Positions 11,161 to 21,636 of a stretch of DNA of 64,000 nucleotides are shown here, in pieces (the stretch's first letter is position 1; every line of letters begins with the position of its first letter). Under the pieces are notes generated by a model. It was not told the DNA's origin, ran no database searches, and saw only the letters and a program-made list of their open reading frames with translations. Where the stretch lies: contig CM041780.1 of assembly GCA_023374045.1 (NCBI GenBank), positions 29,382,337-29,446,336 on the forward strand. The letters are read 5' to 3'. Made by a program: the position numbers and the translations under genes. The DNA comes from Limonium bicolor (Eukaryota > Streptophyta > Magnoliopsida > Caryophyllales > Plumbaginaceae).

Positions 11161-12646
11161 TGCTAACATAGAAATTGTAAGATAAAAATATATACAAAAG
11201 AATGAAATAAATTAATAACTAATCCTACAACTCTACTACGGGTAGCAAAATAAAACCCGGTCGAAGTATAGTGTAAATATATTACGACCGAGAGTATCGA
11301 ACCCAAGGGACTTATAGAAAACTAGTCCTAATCCGGGCAAAAGCCTATTCTATAATAATGAGGGGAAATGTAGTGACAATTAATTAACTAAAATCCTAAC
11401 TAAATGCGAGGTTTGGGATTTCATCAACCTAAGTACCAATAGGATCATGCAATGCAACTTCAAGACACGAACTTAACCAACCAACATGATTGCGCCGGAT
11501 GTCCTGCCGGACATTAGGTGCACGGCATATTCAAAGTCTTGAATGTGCCGGACAGGAAGCACCCGGCAGTGCATCCGGCACGTTCATATGGTGAAAACCA
11601 CTCTCTTCCGTCGAACAAGAAACTCAAAACCCATTAACAAATCGAGCATATGTCATGCCACGAAATGAACAAGGAGATGGGGGAAGATGGATTAACTCGC
11701 AATCTTTAATGCTAACCCTAAATTATAGATGAAAACATCAAGACCACTAAGATTTGTCTAACCTATCCTACTCTTAGGAAATTCCCCTCAAGTAGAATTT
11801 GCATAAAGAGAACGAGTGATCAACTAATTCACTTGCACTAAGAACCAGAATCTTAATGAGCGCTTGAATTTGTATTGAAATAATCATATTGTTAACATAG
11901 AAGGAATTCATCCCTAGCCAAAGCCTAACAAGAGATCTCTACTTCACCATCCACTCATAATAAGTAAGAAAATACATAAGGGAGAAGGATGATTGAACAT
12001 AGCCTCATCAAACCCGAAAAGGAAATCTTCTCTTCTTCTTGTGGATGGATCCGTAGAAATGCCTTGGACACCAACACTTGGAATGAGGCGGAAATGAAGC
12101 GTGGAGTAGAGTCTAATACAATGTTGGAATGTCTCCAATTGTTGCCTTCCTCGGCCTATTTATAGGCATCAAATTTGTCGTTGCTGGGTGTCATGCCGGG
12201 TCACCAATAGCCGGCACACGTGATAAATGCGCCCAACTGTTAACGGTCGAAACCGTCAATTCCGTGCGAAACAGTGCATATGCCGGGTAGAAGATACCCG
12301 GCATCACACCCGGCAGCATCCTTTTCACCAACGGTCAATAACTGCTATCGCTTGGTCAACCGTGGCGACTCTTCACTTATGCCGGATGGAATCTACCCGG
12401 CATGGAGTCCGGCAATGCCTTTTTTCTGTTCTGTGCTTATGCCGTGCAGAAACTACCCGGCATGGAGTCCGGCTTCAACTGAACTTTTGCCTAGAAATCA
12501 TTCCTTGCACAGAAACTCACAAAAACATAAATCTGTACAAATATTATACTTAAACACATAATAAGCATAAATAACATATATTAACCTTATTTAGATAAAT
12601 ATATACTAAATCTAATGCATAAATATGATAAGTCTGCGGCTTATCA
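11161..12646 (-). mobile_element. LTR E2 (1486 bp), 5' LTR of family E unit
   Basis: It runs TGCTAACATAG to GGCTTATCA in plus coordinates and is near-identical to LTR E1 apart from the segment missing from E1. It ends directly against CCCCCTTAAAAG, the PPT-side end of Tekay element A, so the E unit inserted at the 3' end of A. The matching target duplication at the other end is not visible. Confidence 0.85.
12155..12164 (-). promoter_or_regulatory. TATA-like box in LTR E2
   Basis: Minus-strand CTATAAATAG at the same LTR position as in E1. Confidence 0.5.
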
Positions 12647-12941
12647 CCCCCTTAAAAGAACTTTGTCCCCAAAGTTCACACTTCCCACACCTCTTAAATT
12701 AGAACACGTGGATTACTTATTAAACAATACTTTCATAAAAACATACTTACATAACATCGGACTCAAGGTCCCGGTAACATTACATCATTTAGACTCAAAA
12801 GTCTATAACATAACAACATAGACAATGTATTTCAATTTATGTCGTACATACATAACTGAAACGGCTCTACCCCCCTAAAAAGGGGTACGCCCCGTACCCT
12901 ATACATACAAATACTAAGAAGTTAACAATGATGGGTACTTC
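12647..12941 (-). mobile_element. 3' untranslated end of Tekay element A
   Basis: It is homologous to 33826-34118 of element B. It includes the distal part of the PPT and, at 12865-12885, the second polypurine-like block. It breaks at GTACTTC (12935-12941), where element F inserted with the 5-bp duplication ACTTC; the sequence resumes at 16073. Confidence 0.85.
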
Positions 12942-15900
12942 TGCAGATAGGAAAATGAGAGTGGTTGGAACTGGTGTAATTAACACAATTGAAAAAGCAA
13001 TTAAAAACTCAAATACCTTACGGGCTGCAAACACATCCCGGTCGCAGTAGTATAGTAAATGTAGGCGACCGGATATCGAACCGTGGGACTAAGGGGAATT
13101 ATCTAATTCCTAAGCGGTGTCACGAAAAGGGCGATTAATTGACTTGTTTTTATAAATAAAAAGGAAAGATAAATAAACTGAATAAAAGGTAAATTGAACG
13201 GGACTCTGGATGAGGTTATTAAAGTCTGCTCTTTTATGCTATGTCTACCGGTTTAATTATAAAAGTTTGGCAAAATTCCTGTTATTATCTTAAGGACTAA
13301 ATAATACACTCAAAAGAACTCATTTACCAGAAAATGCTCGGTCTAATCCAGATTCGAGCAAAACACATGTAAACGGATTAAGTATGGTTAATTATACTTG
13401 CATCTGAAAATACTAACTTATTAAATCATAATAAGCTTTCTATAGGTTTACAGCTTAATTAACTTGTCTATTTATCACGGGTCGGATGAAGATAGATTTA
13501 GTAAAGCATTTTAATAAATTCATGTAATTTATTAAAAAGGTGAGAGATGAGCTTTAATCGTAACAAACTGTATTAAAACTAAACCGATAAAATATATTGT
13601 ATAATTAATACAAACACATAATAACCATTCCGAGAGTATAGATATTCTAGCCTAACATATTAAATAGATAAACAGCACAAGAGTAGTCGAAATCATCGAC
13701 TCCTGGAATTGTTCTGCTATTTGTATACGTAGGACTAGAGGTGGATATGGTGGAATGAAAAGAAAACAAAATGGCGAAGACAGGAGAAGAGAAATGGGAT
13801 GGACGTGAGGTTTGTGGTGTAGTGGATCGATGATGGATAGATTCCCGTATAGGAGAGGAGGAATGGGTTTTATATAGTAGAGGAATTTGAAGAAGACGAT
13901 AAGGATGGCGGTGCAGTAGGTGAGATGAGACCATGTAGAAGTCTCATGCATTAGGTGAGATTAATCTCGGTGGAATAAACAGACGGTGCATAATTGAAGA
14001 AAACAGTGCCGACATGCTGCGTCCGTGCTTTAATCCCCGGACCTCTCTAGATCTTGTCCGGCCTTATTTGGCCGGATGTCTTTGTGTCTTCCTGTCTTTA
14101 ATCCACGGACGTGTCTAGTACCTTATTTCATCGGAAATATTTGTCTCCTATCCGGCCATTTATCCAAGGATGGGCCACGGTCTTCTCTTGGGTCCATGTT
14201 TTGTCAGCCCTTAAAAGGCCGGACGTCTCTATCCTGTCCGCGGTTCTGTCCGCCCAAATATGGCCGGACGTGACTAAGTTCCGTGCCGTTTTAATCCCTG
14301 TTTGTTTCTTCTTCCGAAAGCTTATGAGTTTATATATCCATTTGTATGGCTTTTCCTACATTTAACACATATAATACATTTGTTAATATCAAAACATAAT
14401 TCTAGGAAAAACGCAAGATAAGTGAGAAACATTACTTAAAATGCTGCAAATTATAAGGTGATTAAACCTTAATAAGTCTATTTGTTTTGCACTTATCAAA
14501 CTTCCTCACACTTTGCAGACAGGAAAATGAGAGTGGTTGGAACTGGTGTAATTAAAACAAATGGAAAAGAAATTAAAAACTTAAAATACCTTACGGGCTG
14601 CAAACAAATCCCGGTCGCATTAGTATAGTAAAGTGTAGGGGACCGGATATCGAACCACGGGACTAAGGGGAATTATCTAATTCCTAAGCTGTGTCACGAA
14701 AAGGGGGATTAATTGATTTGTTTTTTTAAATAAAAAGGAAAGATAAAATAAACTGAATAAAAGGTAAATTGAATGGGACTCTGGATGAGGTTATTAAAGT
14801 CTGCTCTTTATGCTATGTCTAGTCTATCGGTTTAATTATAAAAGTTTAGCAAAATTCCAGTTATTATCTTAAGGACTAAATCATAGACTCAAAAGAACTA
14901 TTTACCAGAAAATGCTCGGTCTAATCCAGATTCGAGCAAAACACATGTAAACGGATTAAGTATGAGAAATTATACTTGCATCTGAAAATACTAAGTTATT
15001 AAATCATAATAAGCTTTCTATAGGTTTACGGCTTAATTAACCTGTCTATTTATCACGGTCTAATCAAAATAGATTTAGTAAAGCATTTTAATAAATTCAT
15101 GTAATTTATTAAAAAGGTGAGAGATAAGCTTTAATCGTAACAAACTGTATTAAAACTAACCGATAAAATATATTGCATAATTAATACAAACACATAATAA
15201 CCATTCCGAGAGTATAGATATTCTTACCTAACATATTAAATAGATAAACAGAAACAAGAGTAGTCGAAATCATCGACTCCTGGATTTGTTCTGCTATTTG
15301 TATACGTAGGACTAGAATAGGATATGGTGGAATGAAAAGAAAACAAAATGGAGAAGACGGGAGAAGAGAAATGGGATGGACGTGAGGTTTGTGGTGTAGT
15401 GGATCGATGATGGATAGATTCCCGTATAGGAGAGGAGGAATGGGTTTATATAGTAGAGGAATTTGAAGAAGACGATAAGGATGGCGGTGCAGTAGGTGAG
15501 ATAAGAACATGCAGAAGTCTCATGCATTAGGTGAGATTAATCTCGGTGCAATAAACAGATGGTGCATAATTGAAGAAAATAGTGCCGACATGCTGCGTCC
15601 GTGTTTTAATCCCCGGACCTCTCTAGCTCTTGTCCGGCCTTATTTGGCCGGACGTCTTTGTGTCTTGTCCTGCCTTTAATCCACAGACGTGTCTAGTACC
15701 TTATTTCATCGGAAATATTTGTCTCCTGTCCGGCCATTTATCCACGGACGGGCCACGGTCTTCTCTTGCGTCCGTGTTTTGTCCGCCCTTAAAAGGCCGG
15801 ACGTCTCTATCCTGTCTGCGGTTCTGTCCGCCCAAATATACCGGACGTGACTAAGTTCCATGTCGTTTTAATCCCCGTTTTTTTCTTTCCGAAAGCATAT

Positions 15901-16072
15901 GAGTTTATATATCCATTTGTATGGCTTTTCCTACATTTAACACATATAATACATTAGTTAATATCAAAACATAATTCTAGGAAAAACGCAAGATACGTGA
16001 GAAACATTACTTAAATGCTGCAAATTATAAGGTGATTAAACCTTAATATGTCTATATGTTTTGCACTTATCA
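12942..16072 (-). mobile_element. Athila-like LTR-PPT-LTR insertion (element F)
   Basis: Two near-identical LTRs (12942-14498, 1557 bp; 14514-16072, 1559 bp), both from TGCAGAYAGG to CACTTATCA, are separated by only 15 bp, AACTTCCTCACACTT. Those bases match the PPT-side sequence of the Athila complex at 58240. The whole is flanked by ACTTC (12937-12941 and 16073-16077), so it entered as one unit. PBS and coding region are absent. LTR termini resemble the Athila LTRs at 44881-61646. TATA-like boxes lie at 13868-13877 and 15445-15453 on the minus strand. Confidence 0.9.
14030..14290. repeat. GC-rich inverted words in LTR F1
   Basis: TCCGGCC/GGCCGGA and CCGGACGT-type words repeat with short spacings, for example GTCCGGCC then GGCCGGAT near 14057-14078. 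The same cluster is in LTR F2 at 15600-15850. The pattern is less regular than in Tekay LTRs. Confidence 0.6.
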
Positions 16073-16077
16073 ACTTC

Positions 16078-18386
16078 GCCCTCATTTTTTCTTCCTGCTC
16101 CCAAGTAGCCTCCTCAACCTCCTGGTCAGACCAGAGGACCTTCACCAGTCGAACAGACTTATGGCGAGTGTCTCGAGTCTTAGTATCCAGAATCCATACC
16201 GGAGTCTCCATTTATCGCATGGTCGGCTCTAAGGTTAGCCTTTCGGGCTGAAGCACATGAGACGGATGGGACATATATTTCTTCAGCTGAGACACATGAA
16301 ATACATCATGTACCTTGCCCAGCTCAGCAAGTAGATCAAGCCTGTAAGCTACCGGGCCTATCTGCTCCGTCACAACATAAGGCCCCACATATTTCGGGCT
16401 CAACTTGCCTTTCTTGCCAAAATGAAATGCTCCGTTCATGGGGGAAACTCTAAGAAATACCTGGTCGCCCACGGCGAACTCCAGGTCAAGTCGGCGTACA
16501 TCAGCATACGATTTCTACCTGTCCTGAGCTGCCTTCAAGTTAGCTCGGATCTGACGTACTTCTGCTTGTACTTGTTCCAGATATTCGGGTCCTATATTGA
16601 CTGTCTCACTCAACTCATCCCATATAATGGCGTGTAGCATGGTCTACCATACAAAGCCTGGAAGGGAGACATCTTGATCGACACATGGTAACTGTTGTTG
16701 TAGCTAAACTCGATCAGATGTAACTTGTCAATCCAGCTGGTCTAAAAGTCAAGTGCACATGCACGTAACATATCCTTGAGCGTCTGAATGGTGTGCTCAC
16801 TCTGACCATCTGTTTGAGTGTGGAACGTGGTACTCAGGTTCAGTTTGGTACCAAGCGCTTCCCCGTGTAGTTCACCAGTACCTCGAGAGGAATCTGGTAT
16901 CCCTATCAGACACGATAGTTTTTGGTACCCCATGGTGTCGTACAATCTCTCGATCGAAGAGCTCTGCAATCTTTGCCACTTTCCAAGTGTCCTTCATCGG
17001 TAAGAATCGGGCCACCTTGGTCAGTTGGTCAACAACGACCCAAAACATATTCAGACCTCCCCTTGTAGGCGGAAGCCCTACCACCAAGTTCATGGAAATG
17101 TCATGGAACTTCCACTCTGGCACTGGCATTAGCTGCACCATACCACCAGGCCGTCGGTGCTCAAACTTGACTTTCTGACAAGTGAGACACCTTTCCACAT
17201 AGTCATTCACATCCTTTTTCATTCCAGTCCACCAAAAATATCGTTTCATGTCCTTATACATCTTTGAAGCTCCGGGGTGAATTGAAGTAGTAGAACAATG
17301 GGATTCACTCAGTATGCGCTCCTTCAGCTCAGTACTACCCCTCGGAATGCACAGTCAGCCATTAAGCCTAATCAGGTCATCATCGTGGAGTCGGAAATCA
17401 TACTTCTGAACCTCGAATGTGCCATCAATAAGCTTTTGCCTGATTTCTAACATGTACTGATCCGACATCTGAGCACTCCGCACCTCTTCAACCAAGCTAG
17501 AATGAGAGACTAGCAAATTGAGTGAGTGTGCTCGGCGACTCAGTGCATCAGCTACCACATTTGCCTTACCCTCTTTGTACTGCAGGTTCATGTCGTAATC
17601 GTTTAAGAACTCGACCCACCTTCTTTGTGTCATATTCAACTCCTTCTGAGTGAACAAGTACTTTAATAATCTCTTGTGGTCCGAATAAATTGTCACGCTT
17701 ACCCCATACAAATGATGTCGCCATATCTTCAAAGCAAAGACTATGGCACACAATTCTAAGTCGTGGGTAGGGTAGTTCTCTTCATGCTTCTTCAGCTGTC
17801 GGGAGGCGTATGCTACGACCTTCCCGTGTTGCATCAATACACAACCCATAACTATTCCAGATGCGTCGCAGTAGACCTCAAAAACATCTGTACCGTCTGG
17901 TATTGTCAGGACTGGTGTAGAGGTAAGAGCATCCTTGAGACTCTGGAAAGAACTCTCGCAGTCGTCTGTCCACTAGAATGGTGCATCTGTCTTCATTAAG
18001 GAAGTCATCGGCTTCAAGACACTAGAGAAGTCCTTCACAAATCTCCTGTAATATCCTGCCAGACAGAGGAAGCTCCGGATGTCGCTAACCATCTTTGGCC
18101 TAGGCCAGGTGCACACTGCATCTATCTTGGCCAGATCAACAACAATCCAGCCTCGGAAATAACATGACCAAGGAATGAGACTTGGTTCAACCAGAATTCA
18201 CACTTAGAAAATTTTGCATACAATTGATTTTCTCTCAACGTTTGCAACACACTTCTCAGGTGGTTGAACCAAGTCTCATTCCTTCGATTTTGAATACACA
18301 AGATTATCGTCGATGAAGACTACCACTGACTTGTCCAACTGGTCTTAGAACAAGCGGTTCATTAAATCCATAAACAGCACGGCTGA
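16078..18386 (-). pseudogene. Element A pol remnant: RT end, RNase H, integrase, chromodomain
   Basis: Read from 18386 downward. The end of the reverse transcriptase includes a FIDDI-type catalytic stretch near 18305. RNase H follows ([18 protein letters not shown], then [15 protein letters not shown] end), then the integrase zinc-binding region (ERCLTCQKVKFEH) and core ([20 protein letters not shown]), then a chromodomain ending TRDTRHKSVRLVKVLW. It carries stops and frameshifts. A 1095-bp segment present in element B (36409-37503) is deleted, removing protease and most of RT. The stop TAA at 18345-18347 matches a stop at the same codon in B. Confidence 0.9.
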
Positions 18387-18890
18387 TGTTATACCCAAAA
18401 TTTCAACCCCCCGGAAGAGAGTCTCTACTAATAGGCTAGTAGCGAGGGTTCCCAGTTCGATCGGCACATTTCAGAATGCTAGGGACAGCTTAGTCATCTC
18501 CAGGGGCATTTTTGTAATTTTTCAAGGCTCCTAAGCCCCATATAGGCTTTCTCTCTCTCCTCCAAATAAGGGTCAAATCAATTCAAAATGCTTTGAAATT
18601 GTAACCCATGATAGAGGATGACATTTTAAGCATAATGGCGTTGGAATTTTGATTTTTTGAATTTCCAATAATTTCCTACCAATTTCTGATTGAATCTGAC
18701 GAGAAATTGAATTTAAAAATATTCCAATATCCAAAAAATTCGATTCCACTTTAGAAAAATCTTAAATATCATCCTTTACCCATGTGTGAAATTTCATAAT
18801 CAAATTCCTTTTGGAAGCCCTTGAGCTAAAACGTCGGTAAATCTCGGTTTTTACCGAATTTTTCTATCTTTAAGGAAGCCTATATAAGGA

Positions 18891-18899
18891 ACCTTATCC
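18891..18899 (+). promoter_or_regulatory. TATA box in solo LTR G
   Basis: TATATAAGG, about 500 bp into the LTR and upstream of an A/C-rich leader. Confidence 0.6.
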
Positions 18900-19199
18900 C
18901 ATGATCAAATCAGAACCTCAAGAACCCTAGACTCTCAAACAAGGCAGCCATCTCTCTCTCTCCACGTTTTTGAACTCCAGAGCCACAATCAACACCGAAA
19001 TCTCACCAAAATCAACACCAAAACATATTTTTCAACTCCCACAACATCATCAATCATCAAACATCAACCAAACCACCTCCAAAACGTGAAGAACACCTTC
19101 AACAATCAACAACCAGAAGCTCGGGTCGAACACAATCCAGAACCGGCACCATCGGAGCCTCCGAAGAATCCCGACGTGAAGAACCCTCTTTATTTGAAG

Positions 19200-19402
19200 G
19201 TAAAACAGGTTACAATTCTACTTTTCTAATTCCCTATGACCTTATTAACTCTCTGTCAAATTTTGGATTCAAACTAACCTTTTTACGCTTCTATATTGCT
19301 GTTTGTTTAAGCTTCTGTCCAATAACTTGTTTACCAAGTTTCGTACTTAATTCGAATTCAAATTTAGAACTTTCAATCACTAACGTCTTGTACATCTTTC
19401 AG
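19200..19402 (+). other. Predicted leader intron in solo LTR G
   Basis: Donor TTGAAG|GTAAAA and acceptor CATCTTTCAG|GCTACAC bound 203 bp. The order promoter, leader exon, intron, GC-hairpin patch matches the Tekay LTRs, but no sibling copy of this family is in the window to confirm it. Confidence 0.45.
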
Positions 19403-19439
19403 GCTACACACCCATAAAATTTGAGCCAAAAACACCTTT

Positions 19440-19720
19440 GGGAACAGCCTCAACGCCGCCGTCCGAGGGCGGTCCGCATCCACGGACGTTATGTCCGGGG
19501 TCCCGGACTCCCTGTCCGTAAGCCGGACGCCCACGGACGGCGGCGTGATTTAAAAAAAATTCAAAATTAGGTTTTCTAATAATGTCCGGGCCCACGGACA
19601 GCCTGTCCGTGGCCCCGGACTTTGCAATTTTTTATTTTTCCTTTAATTTCGATTCTTCTGTATAATTAGGTTAACTGGGGTCCGTGGTCTCGGACATGGG
19701 GTCCGTGGCTACGGACGTAA
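19440..19720. repeat. GC-rich inverted words in solo LTR G
   Basis: Repeated CCACGGAC/GTCCGTGG and GTCCGGG/CCCGGAC words, for example GTCCGGGCCCACGGACAG followed by CCTGTCCGTGGCCCCGGAC near 19584-19620. It is sharply GC-rich against AT-rich flanks. Confidence 0.75.
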
Positions 19721-20287
19721 GCAAAATTCGACCTAATTCTGCCTCCGAAACCCTAGTTTAGGTATCTCTCAATTTCACTTTAGTTTTCTGTCAAAAAATG
19801 CTAAAAAACACAAAAAAACAAAGCTCGCGCACTTAGGTTAAAACAACTCGTAATAAGCCGTAAATAAACCAAGTAGAGGAAAACGACCTAGGAAGGGTAA
19901 TGAAAGTAATTTGAACCCTAAATAAGTCTAATATCAAGCCCCCGAACCCGAACTCTCCTTTCCTAATTTGATCTAGGTTAAAATTAGGTGGCGACTCATA
20001 ATAGGTTCCAGTGAGCTAGCTTAGGTTTTAATAATTATTGTTATAAGACATAGTTATTAATCTTAGGTTATAAGTGGACCTAAAACCCGACTAGATCCTA
20101 ATCAATTTAATCAACATAGGATAGGGTTTGAAATCGAGGCTCACACACTGACATACTTCAAAACAATGTCGTTTTATTCATTAACATACTCCTTACCCCA
20201 CAAGTAGGTTTACATTATCAACATAGCTAATTTATAGCATCATTAACCTAAAACTGGGTTCACCCATTACATGGTTACACAAGGCTG

Positions 20288-21024
20288 TAGAACTACCGAA
20301 ATGTCAAATTTTAACATCTGGGTTTCTTATGTGTGGCATTGATCACTGTCGGAGGTGCGGTATTCAGTTTAATCTTCTTGATACCGTGATAAAGCATCCT
20401 CGACTGCCCACCCATGATTAGTACATCTCCTGACTTTAACACCAACTTCTTTGCGAGATCAGCACACTTCTCCTCGCCGTATATAAACACTGCGGTATCA
20501 CCAATGGACCTAGACACCACGGGTACTCCCTTACTCAGAGACTCGGGTGTTTCGTCCTTATCTTGGTGTACACCCAACCGTCTACCTTTCTAGTAGAAGT
20601 TCACAATACATAAATCTGCTTTAACACTCGGAATTGGATCCGATTCAACTCGCTGAGCAATTTCCACGGCGTGGTTAACGACCGCAAAGAACTCCTCAGG
20701 TATCCTCGGTATTGTTGCTCCGTCTTCCGCTCATTCGTCCTGATATGTCTTGGTGTAAGGATTCTAGTCCTTACCCATGCACATCATCTTCAACTTCATC
20801 TTCGATCCACTCGGGTATTCCGGTGTGTTGAAACCTCCAGGTGTCGCTCTCAGTTTGTCGCATCGTCGTATAATGTGGATTTGTGCTTCGGGTGTCAGGT
20901 ATCCATTTAATAATATCATACCTGGCTGGATAACCTGACATTGCTCCATCGGAATTCGGTGATGCTGATGGTGTTTCCTTCGGGTTTGGTATAGGAGGGA
21001 TTGGATAGCAAAAATTGAAGGTTC
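20288..21024 (-). pseudogene. AlkB-type dioxygenase domain of element A (broken)
   Basis: Same domain, position and flanks as in element B. Visible pieces include IQPGMILLNGYLTP, TPEYPSGSKMKLKMMCMGKD, the iron-binding HQDKDE, SGDVLIMGGQSRMLYHG and NLTFR. HxD and the distal histidine are intact, but stops interrupt it: TAG in the KDWNP stretch, TAG in NFYQKG, TAA before NLTFR, TAG after FR. The preceding intron acceptor is mutated (AG to AA at 21025-21026) and two 1-nt differences shift the start. Its presence in both A and B shows the domain belongs to the retrotransposon family. Confidence 0.88.
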
Positions 21025-21169
21025 TTAAGGTTTAGAATTATCTAACTTAGGCGAATTATACATTACACTTTAACTCATTACTTAAGTAGTTGTACGTTTA
21101 AACTTGCTAACACTCATGCATGAAATTCGGTAAGCAGTCAATTACTTCACTCGACGGTTTAAGTAGTAC
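21025..21169 (-). other. Predicted intron 3, element A copy, broken acceptor
   Basis: Donor CCAG|GTACTA at 21169. The acceptor position reads CCTTAA where B reads CCTTAG, so splicing would fail or shift here. Length about 145 bp, equal to B. Confidence 0.55.
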
Positions 21170-21511
21170 CTGGTCTAGTAGAGGGTCCAGGTGCCTCTGA
21201 CCGGTCTACCACATTCAGGGCGGCTTTGCCGGATCTCGACCCTTTCCCCTTATGGGAGTCAATGTTCCCCTGACCTGAGGACGGCTGGTTACTCGTCTTT
21301 GGGCCTTCAGTGGTTGCGGCAGCCTTACCCTTCTATTGCCCCTTAGGCCTGTAGTTTCTGCCATTGGGGTTCTGGTAGCACTGGAACTCACGGTGCCCCA
21401 TCTTCTTGCAGTAGCGACACTGCACATCATTTCCCTTGCAGTCCTTGCCGGGGTGGTCTTCGTTGCACCACTTGCAGTAGTAGTGGGGCTCCAGTCCAGA
21501 GCCCGTACTGG
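21170..21511 (-). pseudogene. Element A nucleocapsid exon with two zinc knuckles
   Basis: After the predicted intron at 21512-21593, the frame encodes CKWCNEDHPGKDC (CX2CX3HX4C) and CRYCKKMGHREFQC (CX2CX4HX4C), the RNA-binding knuckles of a gag nucleocapsid, then a basic, serine-rich linker. A TAG at the end of RPKGQ (about 21330) replaces TGG of element B; otherwise the frame is continuous to the next donor CCAG|GTACTA at 21169. It precedes the AlkB domain and is preserved better here than in B. Confidence 0.85.
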
Positions 21512-21593
21512 CTGCTATCACATAAACCGTTAATACACACTTCACAACATAACAACACACACTTAAATTCGGTATTCGGAATTAAGTAGTTAC
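21512..21593 (-). other. Predicted gag intron 2, element A copy
   Basis: The minus strand reads CAAGG|GTAACTAC to GATAGCAG|CCAGT, 82 bp. Removing it joins the linker frame to the zinc-knuckle frame in phase 1. The counterpart in B is 83 bp. Confidence 0.65.
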
Positions 21594-21636
21594 CCTTGGG
21601 CAGGTGAGAGCGTAGGGGCTTAGCCGCATAGGCATA

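Larger units (their letters stand above)
18387..20147 (+). mobile_element. Solo LTR G (1761 bp)
   Basis: It starts TGTTATACCC and ends GGCTCACACA. It splits sequence that is contiguous in element B (AGCACGGCTGACATAC) and repeats CTGA at its borders (18383-18386, 20148-20151); a fifth base differs. TATATAAGG at 18891-18899 gives a plus orientation. A leader-type intron (19200-19402) and a GC-rich patch (19440-19720) follow the same order as in Tekay LTRs. No internal domain remains, so it is a product of LTR-LTR recombination. Confidence 0.85.

Noticed and set aside
13647..15527. Repeated minus-strand frames of 70-110 codons in the F LTRs
   Set aside because: They lie around the LTR promoter and leader, differ in length between the two LTRs by frameshift, and show no domain.
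18387..20147. Solo LTR G as a full short retrotransposon (TRIM)
   Set aside because: There is one LTR only, with no PBS or PPT inside and no second terminal copy.
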